Origin: Methylibium petroleiphilum PM1
GTDB lineage: Bacteria; Pseudomonadota; Gammaproteobacteria; Burkholderiales; Burkholderiaceae_C
Direction: 5' to 3'
DNA length: 64,000 bases
NCBI RefSeq assembly: GCF_000015725.1
Contig: NC_008825.1
Span: 1-64,000 of the forward strand
Below are positions 15,201 through 23,140 of this stretch, in pieces (within the stretch, counting starts at the first letter, position 1; each line of letters opens with the position of its first letter). Made by a program: the position numbers and the translations under genes. The notes under the pieces are model-generated. The model was not told the DNA's origin and made no database searches. It saw only the letters and a program-made list of their open reading frames with translations.

Positions 15201-15454
15201 ACGCGCTGGCCAACAACGAATCCGCCGTTCGAGAGCTGAACGATGAGACGCTGAAGAAGATCGCCCATGAGCTGGCCGAGAACTTGCGCAAGAACCTCAC
15301 GGTCGATTGGTCCGCGAGAGAAAGCGTCCAGGCCAAGCTGCGACTGATGGTCAAGCGCATCCTGCGCAAGTACAAGTACCCACCGGATCAGCAGGACGCT
15401 GCGGTGGAGCTTGTGCTGCAGCAGGCCAAGGCGTTGGGAGAAGCGTGGGCATGA
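12269..15454 (+). CDS. hsdR: Type I restriction-modification system, restriction (R) subunit
   Basis: HsdR is the motor and nuclease that translocates and cuts unmodified DNA. The 1061-residue protein has an N-terminal PD-(D/E)xK nuclease (RRPDIVLF near 136 and LIELKNP near 153), a superfamily 2 helicase with Walker [11 protein letters not shown] near 298, the DEAH-type box [10 protein letters not shown] near 407, FTGTP near 473 and the later motif [10 protein letters not shown] near 668. A charged helical C terminus probably binds the HsdM/S core. It overlaps fic by 4 bp and is separated from hsdM-hsdS by the ATPase pair and fic. All three type I subunits look intact. Confidence 0.96.
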   Translation: MTEDQLEQECLAWLADVGWQHRYGPDIAPDGDAPERDSYRQVLLLGRLRSAVAALNPTVPAAAREDAIRQVLDLGTPVLLAANRHFHRLLVGGVPVQYQQDGETRGDFVRLVDWSDPSRNEWLAVNQFSVTGPHHTRRPDIVLFVNGLPLVLIELKNPADLNADVWKAFHQIQTYKAQIPDIFQTNEVLVVSDGSEALLGSLSADSERFMAWRTIDGNTLDPLGKFHELQTLVRGALAPAYLLDYLRYFVLFEDDGQLAKKIAGYHQFHAVRAAIAQVVTASRPNSDARLRGKGGVVWHTQGSGKSITMTCFAARVMQEPAMENPTIVVITDRNDLDGQLFGVFSLAQDLLREQPVQANTRQELRALLGNRPSGGIVFATIQKFMPGEDEDTFPLLSDRHNIVVMADEAHRTQYGFEAKLKTPKSALKASSELTTGNGQPPAHRAEFAPSAKYQVGYAQHLRDALPNATFVAFTGTPVSGEDRDTRAVFGDYISVYDMQQAKEDGATVAIYYESRLAKLGLKADEMATIDDEVDELAEDEEESQQAKLKSRWAALEKVVGAAPRVAQVAADLVAHFEERNKAQTGKAMVVAMSREICVHVYDEIVKLRPDWHSPDPEQGTIKIVMTGSASDKALLRPHIYSAQVKKRLEKRFKNPADPLRMVIVRDMWLTGFDAPCVHTLYVDKPMKGHNLMQAIARVNRVFKDKQGGLVVDYIGIANELKSALKEYTAAQGRGRPTVDAHEAYSVLAEKLDALRGMLAGTNGHGFDYSGFLTGGHKTLAGAANFVLGIKEGKKRFADLALAMSKAFTLCCTLDEAKAVREEVAFFQAVKVILTKRDISAQKKMDEQRELAIRQIISAAVVSEEVVDIFDAVGLDKPNIGILDDAFLAEVRNLPERNLAVELLERLLEGEIKSRFAGNVVQNKKFSDMLADVVQRYQNRSIEAAQVMEELVQMAKKFRAAAARGEQLGLTEDEVRFYDALANNESAVRELNDETLKKIAHELAENLRKNLTVDWSARESVQAKLRLMVKRILRKYKYPPDQQDAAVELVLQQAKALGEAWA

Positions 15455-15559
15455 CAGCGCGCGCGCTCGGAGATCCGACTCCGCGCCAGAATCAAGCCGC
15501 GCTCTTGCCGAGGTCAGGCCCGCTCCGGCCGCCTCCCTGAAGCGCCCTCGGAGGTGAAG

Positions 15560-17260
15560 ATGGCCGCAGACCTGCCGACCGACGGCGCCCCCAATCGCCG
15601 CCACCAGATGTTCCCGGTGCTGAGCGACACCGAGATCGCGCGCATCAGCCGCTTCGGCAGCGTGTGCCGCTATGCGCGCGGCGAGCGGTTGTTCACGTCG
15701 GGCGAGGTGGGCCCGGGCATGTTCGTGCTGCTGTCCGGTGTGGTGTCGGTCACCCACCGCGACGGCCTGGGCCACGTGCTGCCGCTGGTGCGCCAGGGGC
15801 CGGGCGAGTTCCTGGCCGAAGTGGGCCAGCTCTCGGGCCGCCCGGCGCTGGTGGACGGCACGGCCGAAGAGGCGGTGGAGGCGCTGCTGGTGCCGCCCGG
15901 TCAGCTGCGCGCGCTGCTGGTGGCCGAGGCCGAACTGGGCGAGCGCATCACCCGCGCGCTGATCCTGCGGCGCGTGTCGCTCATCGAATCGGGGGCTAGC
16001 GGCCCGGTCCTGATCGGCCCGTCGACCGCGCCCGACATGCTGCGCCTGCAGGCCTTCCTGCGCCGCAACGGCCAGCCCTACCAGATGGTCTGCGCGCGCA
16101 AGGACGCCGACGCGGCGGCGCTGATCGCGCAGTACGGCGCGGCCGCGGACGAGGTGGTGGTGGTCTGCCCCGACGGCTCGGTGTTGCTCAATCCCGGCGA
16201 GGACGCGCTGGCGCGCTGCATCGGCATGGTCGACACGGCCGAGCGCGACGAGCTGTTCGACGTGGTGGTGGTCGGTGCGGGCCCGGCGGGGCTGGCCACC
16301 GCGGTCTACGCGGCCTCGGAAGGCCTGAGCGTGGTGGTGCTCGACTGCCGCGCCTACGGCGGCCAGGCCGGCGCCAGCGCGCGCATCGAGAACTACCTCG
16401 GTTTTCCCACGGGCATCTCGGGTCAGGCGCTGGCCGGGCGGGCCTTCGTGCAGGCGCAAAAGTTCGGCGCGGAGATGCTGATCCCGGCGCAGGCCGTCGG
16501 TCTGGACTGCAGCCGCGCGAAGGACGGCCCGGCGGCCGAGCTGCACGTGAAGCTCGCCGACGGGCGGAGGCTGCGCGGGCGCAGCGTGGTCGTGGCCAGC
16601 GGCGCGCGCTACCGCCGCCCGGCCGTGCCGCGCCTGGCCGAGTTCGAGGGCCGGGGCGTCTGGTACTGGGCCTCGGCGGTGGAGGCGCGCCTGTGCGCGC
16701 AGGCCGAGGTGGCGCTCATCGGCGGCGGCAACTCGGCGGGCCAGGCGGCGGTGTTCCTGGCCCAGCATGCCGTGGCCGTGCACATGCTGGTGCGCAGCGC
16801 CGGCCTCGCGGCCAGTATGTCGCGCTACCTCATCGACCGCATCGAGGCCACGCCCAACATCCACCTGCGTTCGCACACCGAGCTGTCGCGGCTGGACGGC
16901 TGCACCGCCGAGGGCCTGGAAGGCCTGGCCTGGCGCGACCACCGCAGCGGCGCCGAGGAGGCGCGTCGCATCCGCCACCTGTTCCTGTTCGTCGGCGCCG
17001 ATCCGGAGGCGGCGTGGCTGCAGGGCTGCGGCGTGGCGGTCGACGCGCACGGCTTCGTGCGCACCGGCCAGGCGATCGAAGGCGCGGCCGGCGACGGCTA
17101 CCGGCCGGCCGCGCTGGAGTCCAACGTGCCCGGCGTGTTCGCGGTGGGCGACGTGCGCTCGGGCTCCGTCAAGCGCGTCGGCGGCGCCATCGGCGAAGGC
17201 GCCGCGGCGGTGGCGATGATTCACCAGTTCCTGGCGGCGCGGGCGCCGGTCGCCGTCTAG
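15560..17260 (+). CDS. cNMP-binding-domain thioredoxin-reductase-like FAD oxidoreductase
   Basis: This 566-residue fusion has an N-terminal cyclic-nucleotide-binding-type barrel (about 10-150, SGEVGPGMFVLLSGVVSV), a linker domain, then a thioredoxin-reductase-like module with FAD motif VVVGAGPAGLATAVYAASEG near 234 and NADPH motif ALIGGGNSAGQAAVFLA near 386. A C-terminal FAD contact GVFAVGDVRSG lies near 531. The redox-active CxxC of ordinary thioredoxin reductase is absent: the equivalent stretch reads GVWYWASAVEARLC. It is therefore probably a reductase with another electron acceptor. ATG 15560 follows a GGAGGTG ribosome site. It opens a stress/low-oxygen gene group. Confidence 0.88.
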   Translation: MAADLPTDGAPNRRHQMFPVLSDTEIARISRFGSVCRYARGERLFTSGEVGPGMFVLLSGVVSVTHRDGLGHVLPLVRQGPGEFLAEVGQLSGRPALVDGTAEEAVEALLVPPGQLRALLVAEAELGERITRALILRRVSLIESGASGPVLIGPSTAPDMLRLQAFLRRNGQPYQMVCARKDADAAALIAQYGAAADEVVVVCPDGSVLLNPGEDALARCIGMVDTAERDELFDVVVVGAGPAGLATAVYAASEGLSVVVLDCRAYGGQAGASARIENYLGFPTGISGQALAGRAFVQAQKFGAEMLIPAQAVGLDCSRAKDGPAAELHVKLADGRRLRGRSVVVASGARYRRPAVPRLAEFEGRGVWYWASAVEARLCAQAEVALIGGGNSAGQAAVFLAQHAVAVHMLVRSAGLAASMSRYLIDRIEATPNIHLRSHTELSRLDGCTAEGLEGLAWRDHRSGAEEARRIRHLFLFVGADPEAAWLQGCGVAVDAHGFVRTGQAIEGAAGDGYRPAALESNVPGVFAVGDVRSGSVKRVGGAIGEGAAAVAMIHQFLAARAPVAV

Positions 17261-17362
17261 CGTCGCGACCGACCGCCTCGCGCGGCGGGCCTGCGCCACC
17301 GGCGCAAACGCCCTTGTGCGAGAGCGTGGTGCGTGGTCTATTGGTCCGAGGAGGACACCACC

Positions 17363-17515
17363 ATGACCCTGTGCCCCATCGCCGTCGCCGTCGGCTGCAA
17401 GAAGTGCCCGGCCTTCTCGGTCTGTCCGCTGAAGAGCGTGATCGGGGACGCCAGGAAGCCCGAAGACACGGCGGCCGGCAGCAAACCGGTGCGCCGCGAC
17501 CCGGCGAAGAAGTAG
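17363..17515 (+). CDS. Small cysteine-rich protein
   Basis: The 50-residue protein has a strong ribosome site (GAGGAGG, 17348-17354, 8 bp before ATG 17363). The N-terminal half contains four cysteines in the pattern C-x7-C-x2-C-x5-C (first Cys at residue 4), followed by a lysine-rich tail ending PAKK. The Cys spacing suggests metal binding or disulfides, perhaps a small zinc or iron-sulfur site. It lies between the flavoprotein and DoxX genes on the same strand. I recall similar unnamed small proteins from Burkholderiales but no function. Confidence 0.7.
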   Translation: MTLCPIAVAVGCKKCPAFSVCPLKSVIGDARKPEDTAAGSKPVRRDPAKK

Positions 17516-17721
17516 TCGCAGGACGCCGCGCGCGCCGGGCTTCGGCCGGCGGGCCCTCAGCCGTTTTGAACGATGCCTTCACGGCCGGCCACTCCCGGCG
17601 CGCCTCGGCGCACCTAAGCTTCCTGCATCGAGAAGCCCGTTCCCCGGCCGTTCCGGCCAGCGCAGTGAGGAACCGGTTTCGAAGCCGAACCGCACCTTTT
17701 CAACCTCACGGAGAAATTCCC

Positions 17722-18150
17722 ATGCTCGACACCGTCAAGTCCCCCCTGGCCCTGGTCGGCCGCATCCTGCTGGCGCTGATGTTCGTGCTGGCCGGCGCCA
17801 GCAAGCTCGGCGACATCTCGGGCACCGCGGGCTACATCGCCAGCGGCGGCGTGCCGTTCGCCTCGGCGGTCGCGGTCGCCGTGGGCCTGTTCGAGCTGAT
17901 CGCCGGCCTGGCGCTGGTGGTGGGCTTCCAGGCGCGCTGGGCGGCGCTGGCGCTGGCCGGCTTCACCCTCTTGGCCAGCGTGCTGTTCCACCCCTTCTGG
18001 TCGCTGCCGGCCGACCAGGCCTTCGTGCAGCAACTGCTGTTCATGAAGAACGTGTCGGTCGCCGGCGGCCTGCTGCTGGTGGCGGCGTTGGGGACCGGCA
18101 GCATCGGCTTCGACGGGCGCCGCGCGGGCGGGCCGCTGGCCCGCGCCTGA
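17722..18150 (+). CDS. DoxX-family membrane protein
   Basis: The 142-residue inner-membrane protein has four predicted helices. It begins with the DoxX-type segment ILLALMFVLAGASKLGD and has a second conserved helix AVAVAVGLFELIAGLALVVGF and HPFWSLP before helix four. DoxX proteins are linked to thiol and oxidative stress and to quinone-dependent oxidation, but most are uncharacterised. ATG 17722 follows ACGGAGAAATTCCC, a good ribosome site. It sits in the group of redox and stress genes and may respond to the same conditions. Confidence 0.9.
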   Translation: MLDTVKSPLALVGRILLALMFVLAGASKLGDISGTAGYIASGGVPFASAVAVAVGLFELIAGLALVVGFQARWAALALAGFTLLASVLFHPFWSLPADQAFVQQLLFMKNVSVAGGLLLVAALGTGSIGFDGRRAGGPLARA

Positions 18151-18172
18151 TCCGCAGCGTGGCCGGCCGCAA

Positions 18173-18213
18173 TTGACCCTGGTCAACGGGCGGCCTCGCC
18201 GGGCGCCTAGGAT
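18173..18213 (+). promoter_or_regulatory. FNR-type box and -10 upstream of the DUF883 gene
   Basis: TTGAC-CCTG-GTCAA (18173-18186) is a perfect palindrome matching the FNR/ANR/DNR consensus TTGAY-N4-RTCAA. TAGGAT (18208-18213, four of six to the -10 consensus) lies at the spacing expected for an activator centred near -41.5. This predicts oxygen- or nitric-oxide-responsive transcription of the gene at 18282. Confidence 0.65.
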
Positions 18214-18281
18214 GGTCCTTCACCCATCCCGGGCGCCTGGCCCCGCGGCCTCGCGTCCATTCCCACGGCAAGGAGCACTGC

Positions 18282-18611
18282 ATGGACTCGACCGCCACTT
18301 CCACCCCCGAGCACGCCACCCGCGAACGGCTCGCGCACGGCCTGCAGCAGATGGTCGACGAGGCCAATCACCTGCTGAAGGACGCGCAGCGTGCCGGCAG
18401 CGAGCAGATCGGCAGCACCCGCGAGAAGCTCGAGGCACAACTGCGCCGCGCGCGCCGGGAGCTGGGCCGCCTGGAAGACGAGGCGCTGTACCGCGGCCGG
18501 CGCGCCGCCCGCAAGGCCGACCACGCGGTGCATGAGCACCCGTACGTGGCGATCGGCGTGGCCGCCGGCGTGGGCCTGCTGGTCGGGTTGCTGATCGCGC
18601 GGCGCGATTAG
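18282..18611 (+). CDS. DUF883 (ElaB/YqjD-like) membrane-anchored protein
   Basis: The 109-residue protein matches the ElaB/YqjD/DUF883 pattern: a long amphipathic helical region (residues 12-80) followed by the conserved HEHPYVAIGVAAGVGLLVGLLIARRD, a single C-terminal membrane anchor. E. coli members sit in the inner membrane and bind ribosomes in stationary phase. ATG 18282 is preceded by AAGGAG. An FNR-type box about 100 bp upstream suggests induction under low oxygen. Confidence 0.92.
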   Translation: MDSTATSTPEHATRERLAHGLQQMVDEANHLLKDAQRAGSEQIGSTREKLEAQLRRARRELGRLEDEALYRGRRAARKADHAVHEHPYVAIGVAAGVGLLVGLLIARRD

Positions 18612-18622
18612 AGGCGGAGGCC

Positions 18623-20065
18623 TCAGCGCCGAGCGGGCGCGCGTGCCGGGGGCTTGCGACGCACCGGCGCAGCGGGCAGCATCACCACGCGGCGCAGCTT
18701 GCCGCTTGCGCGCTGGCGCAGCGGCTCGGCCGCGCTCATCGAGATGCGCGTGCCGCTCACGCCGTGGTGCGCCAGGAAGTCGGCGAGCGCGCGCCGCGAT
18801 TGCGTGAACGCCGCGCGCGCGTCGCCCACCGAGGCCTCGAAGCGCAGCTCGATCGAATCGCCATCGCTGCCGCACAGCGCCTGGAACTGCGTGACGTGCG
18901 CGCCCTCCTCGATCGCGGTCTCCAGCGCCAGCGGCAGGATGGTCACCGGCCGGTGCTGCGCGTCGCGCAACCGCAGCGTGTCGTCGGCGCGGCCCTGCAC
19001 CTCGATCAGCGGGAAGGCGCTGCCGCAGCTGCAGCGCTCCGCCACGCGGCGCACGCGGTCGCCGAGCTGGTAGCGCAGCAGCGGCTGCGTCAGGTTGGCC
19101 AGGTTGGTCAGCAGCGTGCTGTGCGACATCTCGCCCACCGGCAACGGCCGCAGCCGCTCGTCCACCGGCTCCAGCACCAGCCAGTCGTCGTTCAGGTGCA
19201 GCTCGCCGTGGGCGCACTCCCACGCGATGGTGAAGAACTCCGAGGCGCCGTAGTTGTTGCGCACCGGGCAGCCGAAGGCGGCCTGGATCTGCTGGCGCTG
19301 CTCGGCCGAGAGCTGCTCGCCGCCCGTCCACACCTCCTTCAGGGCCAGCCGCAGCTGTCCGGCCTCCTGCAGCCGGGCCAGCGCGGCGGCGCAGCTCGGG
19401 TAGGTGATCAGCACGCTGGGCTGCTGGGCCTGCAGCGCCTGCGCCACGTCGCACAGCGGCTCCAGCACCGAGAGCACGCGGATCTCCGGTGCCAGCGCGG
19501 CCGGCACCAGACGGCGCAGCCGTTCCATGCTCACCACGCCGGCGAAGTGGCCGCCGGTGGCACCCACGAAGGCGAAGCGCTGGCGCGCGCCCCAGCTGCC
19601 GAGCGAGACCTGGCCGGGCCCGGCGCCGCGCAGCCGCAGCGCGTCGATCGCGTCGTAGGCCGCCAGGCTGCGCGCGTCCTGCACGAACACGCCGGGCTCG
19701 CCGCTGGTGCCGGAGCTGGTCCACAGCAGATAGTTGCCGAGCCAGCCGTCGGCGATGCACGCCGGGTCGGCCACGAAGGCCTGTGCGGCGGCGCGGGTGA
19801 TGCGGCGGTCGGTGGCCCAGTCGTCGAAGTGCGCCATCAGCTCGGCCTTGCTCACCGGCCGGAAGTCGGCGAGCTCGTGCGCTCCGGGGTGGCGCCGGCG
19901 GTAGAACGGCGAGCCGCTCAGCGTGGCGTCGATCAGCCGCGCCAGCCGCTGAGCGCGCAGGCGCTGCCCCGCGCCCGCCGGGTCGAGCCCGGCGCACCAG
20001 GTCTCGCTCCACGCCTGCATCCACAGCCACGTGTCGAAGGGCGGCGCGGGATGCTGCGCGGTCAT
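18623..20065 (-). CDS. PaaK-like AMP-forming acyl-CoA ligase family protein
   Basis: The 480-residue protein belongs to the adenylate-forming superfamily near phenylacetate-CoA ligase/PaaK and coenzyme F390 synthetase. The nucleotide-binding loop LLWTSSGTSGEPGVF lies near residue 115, followed by WTGGEQLSAEQ, NNYGASEFFTIAWEC and the hinge-side LLRYQLGDRVRR. A CSCG pair and an acidic/aromatic C-terminal domain follow. It would activate a carboxylic acid with ATP, but the substrate is not readable. ATG 20065 was chosen because longer starts run through the divergent promoter. It stands alone, divergent from the usp gene, and shares a 127-bp gap that holds an FNR box. Confidence 0.82.
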   Translation of the reverse strand: MTAQHPAPPFDTWLWMQAWSETWCAGLDPAGAGQRLRAQRLARLIDATLSGSPFYRRRHPGAHELADFRPVSKAELMAHFDDWATDRRITRAAAQAFVADPACIADGWLGNYLLWTSSGTSGEPGVFVQDARSLAAYDAIDALRLRGAGPGQVSLGSWGARQRFAFVGATGGHFAGVVSMERLRRLVPAALAPEIRVLSVLEPLCDVAQALQAQQPSVLITYPSCAAALARLQEAGQLRLALKEVWTGGEQLSAEQRQQIQAAFGCPVRNNYGASEFFTIAWECAHGELHLNDDWLVLEPVDERLRPLPVGEMSHSTLLTNLANLTQPLLRYQLGDRVRRVAERCSCGSAFPLIEVQGRADDTLRLRDAQHRPVTILPLALETAIEEGAHVTQFQALCGSDGDSIELRFEASVGDARAAFTQSRRALADFLAHHGVSGTRISMSAAEPLRQRASGKLRRVVMLPAAPVRRKPPARAPARR

Positions 20066-20116
20066 GGTGGGGCGACGGGCATGCGGTCGATTATGGGCAG
20101 CCACTGCGGGCTCTGG

Positions 20117-20158
20117 TTGATGGACATCAAGCCGCGCAGGGACATCGTGGCCTACGGT
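20117..20158 (+). promoter_or_regulatory. Consensus FNR/ANR box upstream of usp
   Basis: TTGAT-GGAC-ATCAA (20117-20130) is an exact match to the FNR consensus. A weak -10 (TACGGT, 20153-20158) lies about 30 bp from its centre, nearly the same geometry as the box before the DUF883 gene. It could activate usp and the following FNT channel gene and also affect the divergent ligase gene, whose start is 58 bp from the box centre. Confidence 0.75.
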
Positions 20159-20192
20159 GTCGATCAAGACAGCTGGCATGGGGAGCATGGCG

Positions 20193-21035
20193 ATGAGCAA
20201 CGACCTGACATCGATCCTGGTTCATCTGGACGACGATGCCGACGGTTGCGCGCGGCGGTTGCACACGGCGCAGCGCCTGGCCGCCGCGCAAGGGGCCCGG
20301 CTCGACACGCTGTACGCGGTGACGCCGTCGGTGCTGCAGAACCCGTATGCCTTCACCGTCGAGACCGGCGCAGCCTCGCTGCTGATCGGCGCCGAGGCCG
20401 CGCAGCGCGAACGCGCACGCAACGTGTTCGAACAGGCCCGGACCCGAGCCGGCGGCCTGCCCGAGGTGAGCTGGCACGAGGCGCGCGGCGAACCGGTCGG
20501 CGCCTTCGTCCGCCGCGGCTGGGCGTCCGACCTGCTGGTGCTGGGTCAGCACGACCCCGACGCGGCCCCGAGCGGCGCACCGCCCGACTTCGCCACCTCG
20601 GTGCTGGTCGACAGCGGCAAGCCGGCGCTCGTGCTGCCGTACGTGGACACCGGTGCCGCGGTCGGCGACACCGTGCTCGTGGCGTGGAAGCCCACGCGCG
20701 AGTCGGCGCGCGCCGTCACCGCGGCGTTGCCGCTGCTGCGACGGGCACGGCAGGTGCACCTGATCGCTTGGGACGAGGCGGAAGACAGCGATACGCGCAC
20801 GCCGCTGGAGATCGAAGCCTTCCTGCAGCACCACGACATCACGGCCACGCTGCACCGAGGCGTGCGGCCGAGCGCCGGGCTGGGCGAAATGCTGCTGTCG
20901 CAGGCGGCCGATCTGCAGGCCGACCTGCTGGTGATGGGCTGCTACGGTCACGGCCGCGCGCGGGAGTGGGTGCTGGGCGGCGTGACGCGCACCGTGCTGC
21001 GCTCGATGACGCTGCCGGTGCTGATGGTGCACTGA
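20193..21035 (+). CDS. Universal stress protein, tandem UspA domains
   Basis: The 280-residue cytoplasmic protein has two Usp domains: residues about 5-145 (SILVHLDDDADGCARRL) and 155-280, the second ending with the ATP-binding-type loop VMGCYGHGRAREWVLGGVTRTVLRSMTLPVLMVH. Tandem Usp proteins often belong to FNR/ANR regulons and support survival without oxygen. ATG 20193 sits 7 bp after GGGGAG; the in-frame ATG at 20187 is too close to that site. It is followed after 34 bp by the FNT channel gene. Confidence 0.93.
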   Translation: MSNDLTSILVHLDDDADGCARRLHTAQRLAAAQGARLDTLYAVTPSVLQNPYAFTVETGAASLLIGAEAAQRERARNVFEQARTRAGGLPEVSWHEARGEPVGAFVRRGWASDLLVLGQHDPDAAPSGAPPDFATSVLVDSGKPALVLPYVDTGAAVGDTVLVAWKPTRESARAVTAALPLLRRARQVHLIAWDEAEDSDTRTPLEIEAFLQHHDITATLHRGVRPSAGLGEMLLSQAADLQADLLVMGCYGHGRAREWVLGGVTRTVLRSMTLPVLMVH

Positions 21036-21069
21036 GCGTGCGCATCCGCGCGCCCCGTCGGCACCGCGC

Positions 21070-21867
21070 ATGAGCGACCTGTTCGGACTCGACGCCTACG
21101 CGCCGAAGGAGATCGCCGCGCGCGTGAGCGAGATCGGCGTCGCCAAGACGCGGCTGCCGCGGCTGACGCTTGCGCTGCTGGGCGTGCTGGCCGGGGCCTA
21201 CATCGGCCTGGGCGCCATGCTGTCCACGCTGGTGGCGAGCGATGCCACGCTGGGCTTCGCGGTGTCGCGTTTGCTGGGTGGGCTGGTGTTCTCGCTCGGC
21301 CTGATGCTGGTGGTGGTGGCCGGTGCCGAACTGTTCACCGGCAACAACCTGCTCGTGATGGCCTGGGCCGGTGGGCGCATCGGCAGCGCCGAGCTGCTGC
21401 GCCACTGGGCGCTGGTGGGCGCGGCCAATGCGGTGGGTGCGGCCGGTCTGGCGTTGCTGGTGTGGCTGTCGGGGCACGGTGCGCTGCAGCAGGGCGAGGT
21501 GGGCCGCAGCGTGGTCCGCATCGCGACCGCGAAGGCTCAGCTGCCGCTGGCCGAGGCCTTCTTCCGCGGGGTGTTGTGCAACGTGCTGGTCTGCATGGCG
21601 GTGTGGATGGCGCTGGCCGGGCGCAGCGTGACCGACAAGCTGCTGGCCATCGCGTTCCCGGTCACCGCCTTCGTCGCCGCCGGCTTCGAGCACTCGATCG
21701 CCAACCTCTACTTCTTCCCGCTGGCGCTGCTGCTCGGTGCGCCGCTGGCTGCCGGCGACATCGCGGGCAACCTGCTGGCGGTGATCGCCGGCAATCTGGT
21801 CGGCGGTGGCGTGCTGGTCGCGCTGGTCTACTGGGTGATCTACCTGCGGCCGGCATCGCGCGACTGA
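21070..21867 (+). CDS. Formate/nitrite transporter (FNT) family channel
   Basis: The 265-residue inner-membrane protein has six predicted helices and the FNT signatures: GAELFTGNNLLVMAW (second half-helix, near 98), NVLVCMAVWMA, and AGFEHSIANLYFFP near 202, which carries the central histidine of the pore. FNT channels pass formate, nitrite or hydrosulfide as the protonated acid. The substrate here cannot be fixed from sequence. The usp neighbour and FNR box suggest a role at low oxygen, and the nearby sulfur operon makes hydrosulfide an alternative. Its 3' end overlaps the convergent sigma-factor gene by 28 bp. Confidence 0.9.
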   Translation: MSDLFGLDAYAPKEIAARVSEIGVAKTRLPRLTLALLGVLAGAYIGLGAMLSTLVASDATLGFAVSRLLGGLVFSLGLMLVVVAGAELFTGNNLLVMAWAGGRIGSAELLRHWALVGAANAVGAAGLALLVWLSGHGALQQGEVGRSVVRIATAKAQLPLAEAFFRGVLCNVLVCMAVWMALAGRSVTDKLLAIAFPVTAFVAAGFEHSIANLYFFPLALLLGAPLAAGDIAGNLLAVIAGNLVGGGVLVALVYWVIYLRPASRD

Positions 21868-23126
21868 GCCGCCCGCTCCAGCAGCAGCTCGCGCTCGCGC
21901 CCATTGCGCGTCAGCGCCGCGGCGCGCTCGAACTCCGCGCGCGCCTCGTCATGGCGGCCCAGCTTGGCGAGCAGGTCGCCGCGCACGCTCGGCAACCAGG
22001 GGTAGCCGGCGAGCGCCGGGCTCGATGCGACCGTGTCGACGATTTCCAGCCCCGCTGTTGGTCCGAAGGCCATGCCGACCGCGACCGCGCGGTTGAGCTC
22101 GACCACCGGCGACGGCGCCACCTGGGCCAGCGCGTCGTAGAGCGCCACGATCAGCGGCCAGTCGGTGTCGGCCGCCTTCGCCGCGCGCGCATGGCAGGCC
22201 GCGAGCGCCGCCTGCAGCGCATACGGCCCGCGCAGGCCGCCCAGCGCCGTGGCGCGCTCCAGCGCGGCCAGGCCGCGGCGGATCAGCAGCGGGTCCCAGC
22301 GCGTGCGATCTTGGTCGAGCAGCAGCACCGGCCGCCCTCGCGCATCGGTGCGGGCCGCGGTGCGCGAGGACTGGATCTCCATCAGCGCCACCAGGCCGTG
22401 CACCTCGGGCTCGTCGGGCGCCAGCCCGGCCAGCACGCGGCCCAGGCGCAGCGCTTCGTCGCACAGCGCCGGGCGCATCCAGTCGTCGCCGGCGGTGGCC
22501 GAGTAGCCCTCGTTGAAGATCAGGTAGACCACCTCCAGCACCGAGGCCAGGCGCGGCGCGCGTTCCTGCGCCTGCGGCACCTCGAAGGGCACGCGGGCCG
22601 CGCTCAGCGTGCGCTTGGCGCGCACGATGCGCTGCGCGATCGTCGCCTCCGGCGCCAGGAAGGCGCGCGCGATCTCGTCGGTGCTCAGCCCGCCCAGCAG
22701 GCGCAGTGTGAGGGCCACGCGCGCCTCGGTGCCGAGCACCGGATGGCAGGCGGTGAAGATCAGGCGCAGCAGGTCGTCGCCGATGTCGTCCTGGCGTGCC
22801 GCGTCGAGCGCGTCCACGAAGTCCGGCACCACGCCCGCCTGCAGCGCGTCGAGGTCGGCGCCGAGCTCCTGCTGCTTGCGCGCGTGCAGCGCGTCCTGCC
22901 GCAGCCGGTCGAGCGCGCGGTGCTTGGCGGTGGTCATCAGCCAGGCCCCGGGCTTGTCGGGCAGGCCGTCGACGGGCCAGTGCTCGAGCGCGGCGACCAG
23001 CGCATCCTGCGCCAGCTCCTCGGCCACGCCGACGTCGCGCACCATGCGCGCGACCACGGCGACGATCTTCGCCGATTCGATGCGCCAGACGGCATCGATC
23101 GCGCGCTGCGTGTCGGTCGTCGCCAC
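21840..23126 (-). CDS. ECF RNA polymerase sigma factor, DGPF/YciI-associated (ECF42-like)
   Basis: The 428-residue protein has sigma region 2 (VAEELAQDALVAALEHWP, near 45) and region 4 (GGLSTDEIARAFLAPEATIAQRIVRAKRTL, near 140). A long C-terminal helical, TPR-like extension begins around VYLIFNEGYSA. This layout, with upstream YciI/DGPF genes, is that of the ECF42 group, which lacks an anti-sigma factor; the extension is thought to control activity. It starts at GTG 23126, 14 bp after the VOC gene, so it is the last gene of a four-gene operon. It overlaps the convergent FNT gene at its 3' end. Confidence 0.88.
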   Translation of the reverse strand: MATTDTQRAIDAVWRIESAKIVAVVARMVRDVGVAEELAQDALVAALEHWPVDGLPDKPGAWLMTTAKHRALDRLRQDALHARKQQELGADLDALQAGVVPDFVDALDAARQDDIGDDLLRLIFTACHPVLGTEARVALTLRLLGGLSTDEIARAFLAPEATIAQRIVRAKRTLSAARVPFEVPQAQERAPRLASVLEVVYLIFNEGYSATAGDDWMRPALCDEALRLGRVLAGLAPDEPEVHGLVALMEIQSSRTAARTDARGRPVLLLDQDRTRWDPLLIRRGLAALERATALGGLRGPYALQAALAACHARAAKAADTDWPLIVALYDALAQVAPSPVVELNRAVAVGMAFGPTAGLEIVDTVASSPALAGYPWLPSVRGDLLAKLGRHDEARAEFERAAALTRNGRERELLLERAAQSRDAGRR

Positions 23127-23140
23127 TGGCCGCGTGCGGT

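Noticed and set aside
15005-17299. 764-codon antisense open frame across the end of hsdR and the flavoprotein gene
   Set aside because: Composition is His/Arg/Ala-rich with no domain, and both sense frames have clear motifs.
18764-21073. 769-codon plus-strand open frame opposite the PaaK-like gene and out of frame with usp
   Set aside because: Gln/Arg/His-rich shadow frame; it crosses a promoter region and two real genes.
21070-21867. FNT gene as nitrite-specific NirC
   Set aside because: Signatures fit the whole FNT family; nothing in sequence or neighbours separates nitrite from formate or hydrosulfide.
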